Source of the DNA: Notospermus geniculatus
Lineage: Eukaryota > Nemertea > Pilidiophora > Heteronemertea > Lineidae
NCBI GenBank assembly: GCA_002633025.1
Contig: NMRB01001075.1
Location: forward strand, 119,674-183,673
DNA: 64,000 nucleotides
Direction of reading: 5' to 3'
The notes under the pieces are model-generated. The model did not search any database, was not told the origin of the DNA, and was given only the letters and a program-made list of their open reading frames with translations. The position numbers and the translations under genes are program-made. This document shows, one piece after another, positions 11,985 through 21,672 of the stretch; the first letter of the stretch is position 1; every line of letters begins with the position of its first letter.

Positions 11985-12310
11985 GGGCCGAATTCAAAAA
12001 AACTAGCATTTGCTTTTTCTGGGCTTTTTCTTGAAGAGGTATTTATAAAGTTTCGCTTTTTGCTTCATAGAACAAGCAACTCCCTATAAACTCCCTATAA
12101 GAATTAGCAGAAGCTTTGTCTTGCGAGCATTAGCTTCATCAGATAGAAAATCTTGCTTGGCTTTATAAGAAAAGGTCCATTAGGTTAAGCAATTGATTAT
12201 GAATATGTTTGTGAGCAAAATCTTTGGCTTGTGCTTCTCCTTGACAAGCAAAAGCTTGACCTTGTGGCTTTTGGCTTGTAAACTTTTGCTATGTTTTATA
12301 AATTCGGCCC
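11985..12310. mobile_element. MITE family D, copy 1
   Basis: Ends GGGCCGAATTCAAAAA and TTTATAAATTCGGCCC are complementary. The roughly 326-bp body is present again, in the opposite orientation, at 17218-17530. The body is A/T-rich with repeated AAGCAAAAGC-type words. Confidence 0.85.
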
Positions 12311-13030
12311 ATTGTTTATGACTTTCACCACTGTGCTAAAAAGCAAAGCGGGCACAGTGCCATTGGCACTATTTTTATATTTTGGAGAAAAATTTCCTGA
12401 TTCCAAAATGTGGTGGAATAAAAATTTCGCGGCCTGGCGCATGTAGGCTGCGATTCAGGTCATAGGGGGCCAAATATATAACGTTCAATTCATGTACATG
12501 TACATTATTTCGCTTCTTTCTTATTGGATGATATCATTGTCCATGATTTATTAGTCTAACAAATCCAACAGAATAGATACCCATTACTTCAGTGTTGTTG
12601 AGGCCATTGGGGCGTGAAAAGGTGGCATTCAGGCCTAGTGTATGGAGAGAAAATACAGGTGACGAAATTGGAATTCAAAAGTCGGCGAATTTCTTCCTGA
12701 ATCAAACAAAAGCCCGAGGCATGATTCCAGAAAGCCAAATCATGATTTTACCGATTTCAATTTTTAGTCGAACTGCTCTGGAAAAATCCTATCTACATTT
12801 CCTTTAGATGGCAGTGCATCATATGCACGGTCAGTCATCAGTGCTTCGAGTCAGGGACACTCGAACGAGCATCAGGTCACCTGTTTTTATATTTTCGCGC
12901 TGCCTAATGCGAGTCTCGAAGCGAGATCTAGCATGGGCAGTTTGAATTGTAAGGCGGCAACCACTCTGGGGTACAGTTGGCCGTCATCAGTTACCAGGAC
13001 CCTCGGTGCAGGTTGCCTGTGGTAATAATA
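12311..13030. other. Intergenic, no gene seen
   Basis: Nothing supportable besides short, unsupported frames. Confidence 0.5.
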
Positions 13031-13282
13031 GGGAGTTTTCGCAAAGCGCCCGAAACGCCAACGTGAACGGCACACCCATTGTTCGACGCCACGAAGAGAG
13101 CACCGAACAAAAGGATAAACGTTCGCGTTGCCGTTTTCGGGGGCTTTGCGAAAACTCTATAATTTTCGCAAAGCCCCCGAAACGCCAACACGAATGGATC
13201 CTTTTGTTCGGTGCTCTCGGCGTGGCATCGAATAATGGGCTTGGCGTTCACGTTGGCGTTTCGGGGGTTTGCGAAAACTCCC
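13031..13282. mobile_element. MITE family B, double hairpin
   Basis: TA-flanked element with ends GGGAGTTTTCGCAAAGC / GCGAAAACTCCC. In the middle, near 13140-13175, the same end sequence occurs again in both orientations around CTCTATAATTTTCG, so the element looks like two units joined end to end. Each half also carries an inverted copy of TTGTTCGGTGCTCTC. A relative sits at about 38880-38995. Confidence 0.85.
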
Positions 13283-13388
13283 TAATATTGTAGCTACAGC
13301 ATCTACATGATGTAGGCCCCTATTTTAGACTGTCTCTCTGCTCTACTATCCTTGCCTTGAAATTCCATCTTGCCACGGCTTTTCATTA

Positions 13389-13544
13389 GGGAGGTTTAGA
13401 AATCAAACGATAAACGTAAACTTTACGACAACGTTATTTTTCATACTACATATGTACTCATCACCATATTTTATATTGCATTTTCGGTACAAAAACAAAG
13501 TTGTCGTTAACGTTTACGTTTATCGTTTGATTTCTAAACCTCCC
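13389..13544. mobile_element. MITE family A, copy 2
   Basis: Full-length copy with ends GGGAGGTTTAGAAATC / GATTTCTAAACCTCCC and TA on each side. Confidence 0.92.
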
Positions 13545-13859
13545 TACTGTCAACCTTATACGTGTCATGTCGGCCTACATGAAGGCTGAACAGACGCCCA
13601 GGTCCTTGAAATTTGCGGATGTAGGCCAACGTATTTATTTGGTGCACAACACAGGCCCATACTATAAATTCCTTTCAAACGATCGAAAATCAGTTCCCAA
13701 TGTCATTGAGACCAAAACAAATACCAAACAAATAAAGATATTTACTAATAAGTTTAAGATTTGTGGATTTGCATATTCAGCCTTGTTCTTGTGGACTGTT
13801 CTGAAATCACCCGGGGCAGAACCGGGCAAGTTACATCATGAAATCTGAGGCAGCTTGTG

Positions 13860-14020
13860 CTAGAACGTGTCAGAATGGCGCAGTGGGAAACATCGGCGCC
13901 TGTCATCGCTGATATCCCAGGTTCGATCCCCAGTTGGATCCAATCTTCATCCGACAGAGACGCCGATTCTTTGACAGAACAGGATTCCTTCGGGCACACC
14001 AGTTTCTTTCGGAATTTTTG
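13860..14020 (+). repeat. tRNA-derived SINE
   Basis: A-box-like segment AATGGCGCAGTGG and B box GGTTCGATCCC (13920-13930), then a body (GGATTCCTTCGGGCACACC) matching that of the SINE at 545-690. Confidence 0.65.
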
Positions 14021-14029
14021 GCAGAGGAG

Positions 14030-14300
14030 GGGGGGTCATGGCCGCCGAGGGCGGTCGTTGCAGGGGGGCGCCGAAAATGTCCACGTCGGCGGGGGGTCNG
14101 GGGGGGGGGGGGGGGCTCCCCCAGAAAATTTTGAAATCTAGAAGGCCGTAGACGCGATCGATTTCCTGGCCCCGATGAATCTCAAAACAGAAGCTTTAAT
14201 CTTGCGTATTTTTGCTTATTGTCGCGTATTATTGAAAAAAAACAATTGGTGGTGGCGAGCAGGGGGTGTCATGACTCCCCCCTCTGGATCCGCGTCTTAT
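14030..14300. repeat. Dispersed G-rich repeat with an N
   Basis: Starts with G-runs and ends CCCCCCTCTGGATCCGCG on the other side, like the block at 10065-10325. One unresolved base (14099) sits beside a poly-G run, where assembly errors are likely. Confidence 0.55.
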
Positions 14301-14464
14301 GTAATATATTCTTGCTGATGATTGCTGAAAAATTCTTCGAGAACTCTGTAGGAGTCTTGTAACAAAATCTGTTTAGGGATCGGTGAACATGTACGAATTT
14401 GCAGCGTATTTCCAAATACCACGAAACTATTGAAAGCTTTCGTTGGAAACAATCGACGAAATTA

Positions 14465-14684
14465 GGGAGGTTTAGAAATCAAACGGTGGTTGTTGTTGTT
14501 GTTGTTGTCAAAGACCAGCTTCATCGTAAACTGGGCACACCCACACCTGCTCATGTAAATGTAAACGTTAACGACGATCCATGTATTTTGTAGCGAAAAT
14601 GCAATAAAAAATCTGGTTAATGTGTGGTATGAAAAATGACGTTGTCGTAAAGTTTACGTTTATCGTTTGATTTCTAAACCTCCC
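14465..14684. mobile_element. MITE family A, copy 3 with insert
   Basis: Standard family A ends. An extra segment starting with a (GTT)n run near 14486-14508 interrupts the left arm, lengthening the copy to 220 bp. Confidence 0.85.
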
Positions 14685-15558
14685 TCTTCTCAAAAAATGA
14701 GCTACAAATTTACTACGCAGAAAAGTAACCTACCGTTGTTGGCGTCACTCCAAAATTGTACAACAGCAATATTCAACTTCCGGTTTCCGGTTGACGTTTG
14801 AGGGCTCACAAATCATTTTCCAACATCGTCAGGTTTCATCATTTCAACAGCCACCATGGGATGCATAATCTAGATAAGATTTCACGAAGGCCCAGCTTAT
14901 TCAGGTTATTTTTTTTATTATTAAATTTACCGCATATAACCTAATTCGAACCTGTTAACACTGTTAATAATGACACTCTAGTAATTTACATATCCACTCC
15001 AGTCTTTGTGGAAATTTTAATATCGATTTTAAAAGTGTTTAATCCATGTCAGTATGAAAGATATTCGTCCTGAAGAGGTTAACGGTCCGATACCAGTAGT
15101 CCACACAAGTATTGAAAAGCAAGTTGACAGTAGCACCTCCCTGGCAAGGATATTCCGACCTGACCAAAGCCTACAATATCCCAACGCCTTGGTCTTTATC
15201 AAACATAACATCCATGGCATATGATATATCCACCGCCGAAGGGGGACGCATAATGTGTACACAACACCGAACAATAACCTTGAGAATATACCGTACAATG
15301 AGAAACCGAATTTCGTCAATCCTTACTAGGCCTATGTGTATAACATTAGGCGAGAGGCCTACAATATCATTCTGTCACTACATCGGGTAGACTCTTCTTC
15401 AAAACGTCACACCACTGGCTTCGAATCTATTTGACGAAAAGCCACTCAGCTCTTTCCTTTGATTTTAAAAATGTCATTCTCTTAGTTCCCGTTTCTGTAA
15501 TTATGATAAGCCCGATGGATTTTCGTTGCTTCAGCAACGTGATGCTGAGGACGGGATC

Positions 15559-15715
15559 TATCTATCTATTTATCTATCTACATGTATCTGTCTACCTGTC
15601 TGTCTGTCTATCTGTCCGTCCGTCTGTCGTCGTCCTACTTCTGTCTGTCTGTCTGTCTGTCTGTTTTGTCATCGGTCCGTCCGTCCGACCGAAGGTCTGT
15701 CTGTCTGTCTGCCTT
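15559..15715 (+). repeat. Tetranucleotide microsatellite
   Basis: Runs of CTAT, CTGT and GTCC units, compound and interrupted. The cysteine-rich frames across it are an artefact of the repeat. Confidence 0.9.
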
Positions 15716-15719
15716 TACG

Positions 15720-16700
15720 TGATAAAGCATTGAAGGTGAATTTTGGTCCTAGTTACCTACATGTATTCTACCAATGTTTCAATTCAAAGGAAGATGAGGC
15801 CTTTCTTGTCCACAATTACTCTCAACCTCACCTTCGGGGTATGTCAGATGCAGTTTTTAATCAGTTCTAACAATCTGCACTGATTTTACACGATACTTTG
15901 ACAACTTCACACCTCAACATCTTCTGAAACTGAGCATAGCTCCCGTGCCAAAGATATTTCACGGTCGATTGGCGCCAATAAGGAATAGAATTCAATAGGA
16001 GCATTGAGAATGTCTGAAGTCTCCAAATCAGGTCAAATAGACGTCAGATATGCTGTGTATTGAGCCCTGACCCAAATATGCCACACATTTTATAATCCGT
16101 CAAATATTTCATTCGTTTTGGCCGGGCATAAACATGCCTCTATATAATGGTAAACGGTCTCTTGAAATAGGAGCAGTCAGCCGCGCTTATCACGAAAAGA
16201 GACAGCAAGTTCTAGCGGACCAATACATAAAATTTTTGTCCGATTGGTGCTGTCAAGCATGAATAGGAGCAGTCAGCCGCGCATATTACCAACAGATGGC
16301 AGCAAAGTCCTAGCGGACCAATATACAGGAAAATCTACGTGATCGCTGCTCGATCAATAATGACTGGGTCCGCTATATGCATTGAATTGGGCCGTAGTGA
16401 CACCTATTGGTCAACTCGCTGACAGATCTTATTGGACTGACTGCTCCTATTGTCAGTGCAGAGTGGAAGAGGATGCTTATTTGCTCAACCAGCCAGACTC
16501 ATCATCTCATAAGGGACCGTCTCAAACATACCTTGAAGCCAAAGAAGTGTAATTTTTTTATTTCTGTCTTAACCCCTCCCCCCACAGAAGTGAAATATCG
16601 GCATCTAATTGGCTTCACTCATGGGTGGTATTACACAAGTCTTATTAAAGATGTTGGGTATCAGAAGAAAGGGATGAAATAACTTTTAGATTAAAAACAC
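15720..16700. other. Intergenic; array-flank-like sequence
   Basis: No gene is visible. From about 16160 to 16480 the sequence (GGAGCAGTCAGCCGCGC, AGATGGCAGCAAAGT, CACCTATTGGTCAACT) matches the upstream flanks of the ankyrin genes at about 20085-20190, 24960-25145, 29720-30005 and 37570-37745, so a piece of the array unit extends here. Confidence 0.6.
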
Positions 16701-16719
16701 AGTTTCAATTTGACGTACT

Positions 16720-17210
16720 TTAAGGCGGGGGGCTACCTATAGCTGAGCTCATTCCCTAGTGGCAATCCACGGAACTGGCCTTTGTGCGACCAGTCATTCA
16801 CATTCAGATTAAATCCGATCACCCTGGTATACTGTTTTCGAAAACCAATCTTCAGTGTACGGTGTACGTGCCGACCCTAAATCTTTTGTGTCCACTGCGG
16901 GTATTGTTCAGCTCTGTCACTGGTGCTTTGGTCACAAGTGGCCGAACAGAGTAGTGGGAAACTGATGTGTCGCATCCCTAGTCTGCAAAATTGTTTGCGA
17001 ACTCAAATTTTGACAACTTGTTATAACTTAATTAACTCCATCGTACATGTAATTGGTCAAAATGAACAATTCTTTCACAGAACGGGAGCATAAAGGTTGT
17101 AGCTAAAACATTTTGTTGACATCAATTAGTTACTTTTTGTCATGAATATGTTAGGACGCTTGTTTTCAAATAGCGTCAATAAAGTCGGCATAGGTAGCCC
17201 CCCGCCTTAA
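16720..17210. mobile_element. TTAA-flanked inverted-repeat element
   Basis: Ends TTAAGGCGGGGGGCTACCTA and its complement at 17191-17210, each including TTAA, as expected for a TTAA target duplication. The target and size (491 bp) fit a non-autonomous piggyBac- or Kolobok-type element. Confidence 0.8.
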
Positions 17211-17217
17211 GAACAAT

Positions 17218-17530
17218 GGGCCGAATTTATAAAACATAGCAAAAGTTTACAAGCCAAAGCCTCAAGGCGAAGCTTTTACTCGTCAAGGAGAAGCACAAGC
17301 CAAAGAATTTGCTCACAAACATATTCATAATCAATTGCTTATTCTAATGACCTTTTCTTATAGAGCCAAGCAAGATTTTCAATCTGATGAAGCTAATGCT
17401 CGCAAGACAAAGCTTCTCCTAATTCTTATAGGGATTTGCTTGTTCTATGAAGCAAAAGCGAAATTTTATAAATACCTCTTCAAAAAAAGCCCACAAAAAG
17501 CAAATGCTAGTTTTTTTATGAATTCGGTCC
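17218..17530. mobile_element. MITE family D, copy 2
   Basis: Reverse-oriented relative of 11985-12310, with ends GGGCCGAATTTATAAAAC and GAATTCGGTCC. It begins eight bases after the TTAA element. Confidence 0.85.
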
Positions 17531-17767
17531 ATTGACAGGACATTTCCAGCCAATCCCATGCACCATGCATGTGTTCAATTTCGAATCAAGGCCTAGTTGC
17601 ATGTTCTATTTCGAACCAAGGTTCAGCTGCTTAGAAAACAATGTGTGTTGGACCGTTTAGAGTAAACCCCAAGTTCATTGTTGTGTTGTTACTAGGGGTT
17701 TGACTGACATACGCCCATCGAGCTCCAGATGGTTTAAACAGACTTAAGTGTCTCTTTGAATCCTAAT

Positions 17768-18171
17768 TCAACTCGCATCAAACAAGTTGAAGCAGAGAAA
17801 ATCTTTCACCCTGGTCGGAATTGGCAAACTGTCAATCAGATTAACTCTAGTCTTTCACTGCCAAGACCGTGATATCACATCTTGCCCTGACAAGGGTTCC
17901 TATCACTCCTACTCGTAGTTCGAAGGGCGGAGTGACCGTAGGCCTTGATATGATCGATAAAATTAGAACCATGGGAAAGCAGCAAATTGAGGATGTCTAT
18001 TTGACCATCGGCTGCAGCTACGTGGAGAACAGTTCCACTCCTGTGTTCCCAGGTCCAAGGGATACGCTGACCCGCGTCGGCACCCATTCGGAGAAGTTCG
18101 GCTGCTCTCGTAGAGTCTCCTCCCAAACAGGCCCTGACAAACTCTTCATCGATGTCGGTTCCTTCTGCCAT
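17768..18171 (-). pseudogene. Collapsed ankyrin/SOCS-box gene remnant
   Basis: The minus-strand start at 18171 matches the other array members (MAEGTDIDEEFV, then AAELLRMGADAGQRI and one ankyrin unit ending NLLLSHGSNFID). The frame then leaves homology. The last part of the family (SLPIPTRVKDFLCFNLFDAS and stop) reappears at 17768-17845. About 2.2 kb of the gene is missing in between, so only the two ends survive. Not functional as an adaptor. Confidence 0.85.
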
Positions 18172-18394
18172 TGCCGAACAGTCGTCAGGAAGCAGGTTTT
18201 GCTCGGAATCAGGGTGGAGTATCGCAGAGATTTTGGTACATGTATTGCTACCCTGAACAAGGCTCAAGACGAAATCTGAATTGCAAAAGGTTCGTCTGAA
18301 AATAAAGAAATGAAATGGTCCATGGACCATGTGCTCACCCGTTTGAACATAATAGTGTAATGACAGAGAGAGGTGCATGTCAGTTATGAGCAAT

Positions 18395-18778
18395 CCGGGT
18401 CAAGTCATTCCCAAGTTGCAGGACTTCAATGATTTTGGGGTTACTAGTATGCCACCTGGCGGCCATATTGGATGTCCGATCGGGCCAAAACTTCACATGC
18501 ACATCATCTAGAGGGAGCCACATAGCACATTTGAGCACTCTGGGTCAAGTCGTTCCTGAGTTATAGCACATTTGATGACTTTCGGGTTACGCCACCTGGC
18601 GGCCATATTGGAAGTTTAATCAGGCCGAAATTTGACGTGCTTGTAAAGGTCATCAAGAGGTAGGTAAATATCAAGTTTGAACAATCTGGGTCAAGCCGTT
18701 CCTGAGTTTTAGCACTTGGATGATTTTCAGGTTACGCCACCTGGCGGCCATATTGGATGTCCGATCGGGCCGAAACTC
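18395..18778. repeat. ~142-bp tandem repeat abutting a gap
   Basis: GCCACCTGGCGGCCATATTG occurs at 18451, 18591 and 18736 within longer similar units that include TGGGTCAAG and CCTGAGTT words. The array runs into the N run, so the true copy number is unknown. Confidence 0.85.
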
Positions 18779-18925
18779 NNNNNNNNNNNNNNNNNNNNNN
18801 NNNNNNNNNNNNNNNNNNNNNNNNNNNNNNNNNNNNNNNNNNNNNNNNNNNNNNNNNNNNNNNNNNNNNNNNNNNNNNNNNNNNNNNNNNNNNNNNNNNN
18901 NNNNNNNNNNNNNNNNNNNNNNNNN
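18779..18925. other. Assembly gap (147 N)
   Basis: Unresolved sequence following a tandem repeat. It probably hides additional repeat units; its true length may differ. Confidence 0.98.
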
Positions 18926-19649
18926 TTCGTTGAAAAGTTGTCAAAAACACAGTTGGATTAGGATTAAATTCCCTCAAGTGATGGTAAGTTAGTTTTGAAT
19001 CTTTCTTCTGTTGAAATTGATATGCGTTTCATCCCAATCGGCCGGGTGGTTGTGGAGATCTCTTCACTTTTGTGGATCGTCGGGGCCTGATTTCCTGGGC
19101 CGAAATCATTCGCAGTGGGAAAAATCGGGGGTTTTTGGCACTTTCGAGTGCCCAAATCAATGTACAACATCAAGATTTGAGATAGATTTCGGTTTATTTT
19201 GAATCTATACATTCTCAGCTTCAAAACGGTACCTTGTTTGTGAAATTTGGTTGAGATTTGGCTTCTCGGCAGATCGTTGAAGTGAAAATGTCCGAATGGG
19301 GTCTTGTTTGAAGTTGTATCCCTTGTTATTTTTCTACTGGGTATACGTTAGTATACCGGGGCATTACTCGGGGGTGTGTTATTGGACCTCTGTAACACGC
19401 CCACCACCCCTGCAATGCATGCCTCAAGTCCCTGTGCTTTCTTCAACGGATTTTCCGCAGGATGTGTAGCTTATGATACAAAACATTCTTGGGATAGGTC
19501 AGTGAGTATGCATCTCGCCCATATTCTTTGCACTGCCTCTCTGAATGCTCGAAGCGAGAAACACAAGTGGGCGGGTTTTGGTTGCGACACCAAAGCCCGG
19601 TGTAGTTAAAACGAGGCTAATGCATTATCCATTGAAAACAAGGCTCACT

Positions 19650-19945
19650 GTGACCAAGGTGGTTTAGAAATCCTAATTAGATACACCTATGATAAAAATT
19701 TGGAGATGATCCAGTCATTAGTTAAGGATTATTGCACTTTTTGTGTTTTTGGTTTTGGCCACCTGGAGGCCAAGCCAAGAATCGAATCGGACCGCAACTT
19801 GGTGTCATAGGTCATCTGACCTAGGGGTATATATGTACCAAGTTTCAGATCAATAGCTCCAGCGGTTACGAAACGTGCCCTGCTAACGGACGACGACGAC
19901 GGACGACGACGGACGCTGACTGACGACAATAGCTCACGGGTGAGC
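19650..19945 (+). repeat. Dispersed repeat, retroelement-tail-like
   Basis: Contains CAAGTTTCAGATCAATAGCT, a (GACGACG)n-like run near 19886-19920 and the ending AATAGCTCACGGGTGAGCTA. The CCACCTGGAGGCC word echoes the tandem repeat at 18395-18778. Similar tails are widespread interspersed repeats of marine invertebrates and are often ends of non-LTR elements. Confidence 0.55.
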
Positions 19946-20219
19946 TAAAAAAAGAAAGTCATGTCAGACGTCTATTCTATGCCTACTAGTTCAATGCCTC
20001 GTGCTCGGAAGTAGGCCTAGCCGACATCAATAGTTTCATTTCAATGGCCTCCTACTGCCTCGGTGAAGAAGCAAGTGCGCGTTTTCAACTGATTTCAAGC
20101 CAACAGTGGCACTTTCAGCCGCGCATTGAATTGGACAGTGGCGGCACCTATTGGTCAACTGACTCACTGCTCCTATTGGCCAACCATGCATGTGCTTGTT
20201 TGAGCTGAATAAAATCAAT

Positions 20220-20430
20220 GCATAGCTTCCGCACCCGTGCATATCGATCAGTTCTCTATCGACAATTCAAATCAGGTCACCAGTATTCTCTCAACATTCC
20301 CACAACCCGCCGAGGTGGAAAGAGGCTATGGTCAGGAGAAAGAAATAAGCCCACCACCAAATTCAAGCTGAGATACCAAAAACTCTTTCTATTCTACTAT
20401 CGCTGTGAAGGCAGTCCTGCTCGAGAGAAG
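20220..20430. repeat. Array-unit flank, copy 1 of 4
   Basis: The stretch with CCGCACCCGTGCATATCGAT and CCACCACCAAATTCAAGCTG is over 90% identical to 25190-25395, 31135-31335 and 37790-37995. It marks the tandem unit that carries the ankyrin genes. A plus-strand frame of about 70 basic residues is kept in most copies, but the copies are too similar for that to prove coding. Confidence 0.85.
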
Positions 20431-20543
20431 TGAATGTAGCCTACTCATCGAAATCTGTACGCAATGGTGACTGTAGGCGTGCCTTTTAAATGTCTCATCA
20501 AGAGCAACCATCTACTGCGCAGTTACGAAATTCCGCCACTTAC

Positions 20544-20565
20544 CACGCGGAAGTTTGTCCGCCAT
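20544..20565 (-). other. Conserved candidate 5' exon, copy 1 of 5
   Basis: Minus strand: ATG GCG GAC AAA CTT CCG CGT G followed by a strong donor GTAAGT. The same block occurs upstream of every ankyrin gene: 25506-25527, 31445-31466, 38107-38128 and, altered, 42810-42832. In the first four, 22 coding bases end in phase 1 and could join an AG inside the annotated ankyrin start (ATGGCAG|AAGG) in frame; the fifth is out of frame. It may be the first exon of the ankyrin transcripts, coding or not. Confidence 0.4.
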
Positions 20566-20855
20566 TTTGACTAAGAGCTGCTCGCACTCCGACAGCCGCA
20601 CATTCGTATGAATCCACATCCGGCGGTTGCTTGCATCGGTGTAAGCGATGTCTTCATAAGCAGAATGGTTTCCACAGCTCTGTCGATATCCCAGGCAAGA
20701 CACAGACTGGTACCGAGTCATCATTTTCCCCAAGTCGCCTTTGTTGGAAGATTGAATAGAATGTAGGCCTAATAGAAAAGAATATTTATTTCTCTCTCAT
20801 AAAAACTTTGACAAGGTATACAAAGGACACAAAAGTTACCATAACATGACAAGGA

Positions 20856-21026
20856 CAGCAGGTGTAGCAGTAAAGAATGTCCCCCTGTAAAAAGTGTCCA
20901 CTTCTATTGTTGAATGACGGATTAAGATGCGTGGCTATAAAACAAATCGTCAGAGATTAGAATGTAACAATAGGATATTTTGTTCCCAGGACAATTTTCC
21001 TGGGACATTCTTTCCTGTTACATGTG
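20856..21026. mobile_element. Small inverted-repeat element
   Basis: The imperfect terminal repeats GTAGCAGTAAAGAATGTCCC and GGGACATTCTTTCCTGTTAC enclose about 170 bp. Further copies: 31820-31985 (same array position) and 57432-57600 (reverse orientation). Confidence 0.7.
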
Positions 21027-21672
21027 TTTACAAATTCTGACCAACCGGAGGACGTTCCTTTACTTGAGAGTTTTCTCGGGCAAGTTGGCGCCCTATCGGC
21101 AACCAACCCGTAGAAATCTTTGACGTTGAGAAGTGCGTTCACTTTTTTCGATCAAGGCTGTCCCATCTACCCACTTTGAGGATGACCGCCAAGGCGGCCA
21201 CAATAGGGCTAAGTACAGTAATACACCGCCTGTACATTTCGTGTACATTTGAGACCGAACCGCCACGCAATATCTACCCGAAGGAAATAATCAATTTTAA
21301 TGAAATTTCACACAGCTATTGGAAGGACACTAAACCTTTGTTACAGAGGTTTAAAAAAATTCTAATGTGTACGTCTCGAGTAATCTCGCGAGACGTGAAT
21401 GACGCAAAATTTGCCTCTCCTCCCACTTGAAATCGCACGAAAAGTAGGCCTCTGTATCAATGCGCCCAGAATAGCCAGATTCATGCAAATCGACGAAATG
21501 ACATATCTATCCTAATATCTGCCCCTAACACACTTGCAAATGACTCTCACTTCAATAACATCAACGTCGGTTGAAAGGCGGGCTCTGCCAATGAGCTGTG
21601 AGACACAGAAGGCCTAAATTGCATATACATCTACTACTATACACCAATGTTTTATCGGACGTATTCATCGTA

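Noticed and set aside
15431-15870. Frames of 100-114 residues rich in Cys, Leu and Ser
   Set aside because: Translations of a tetranucleotide microsatellite.
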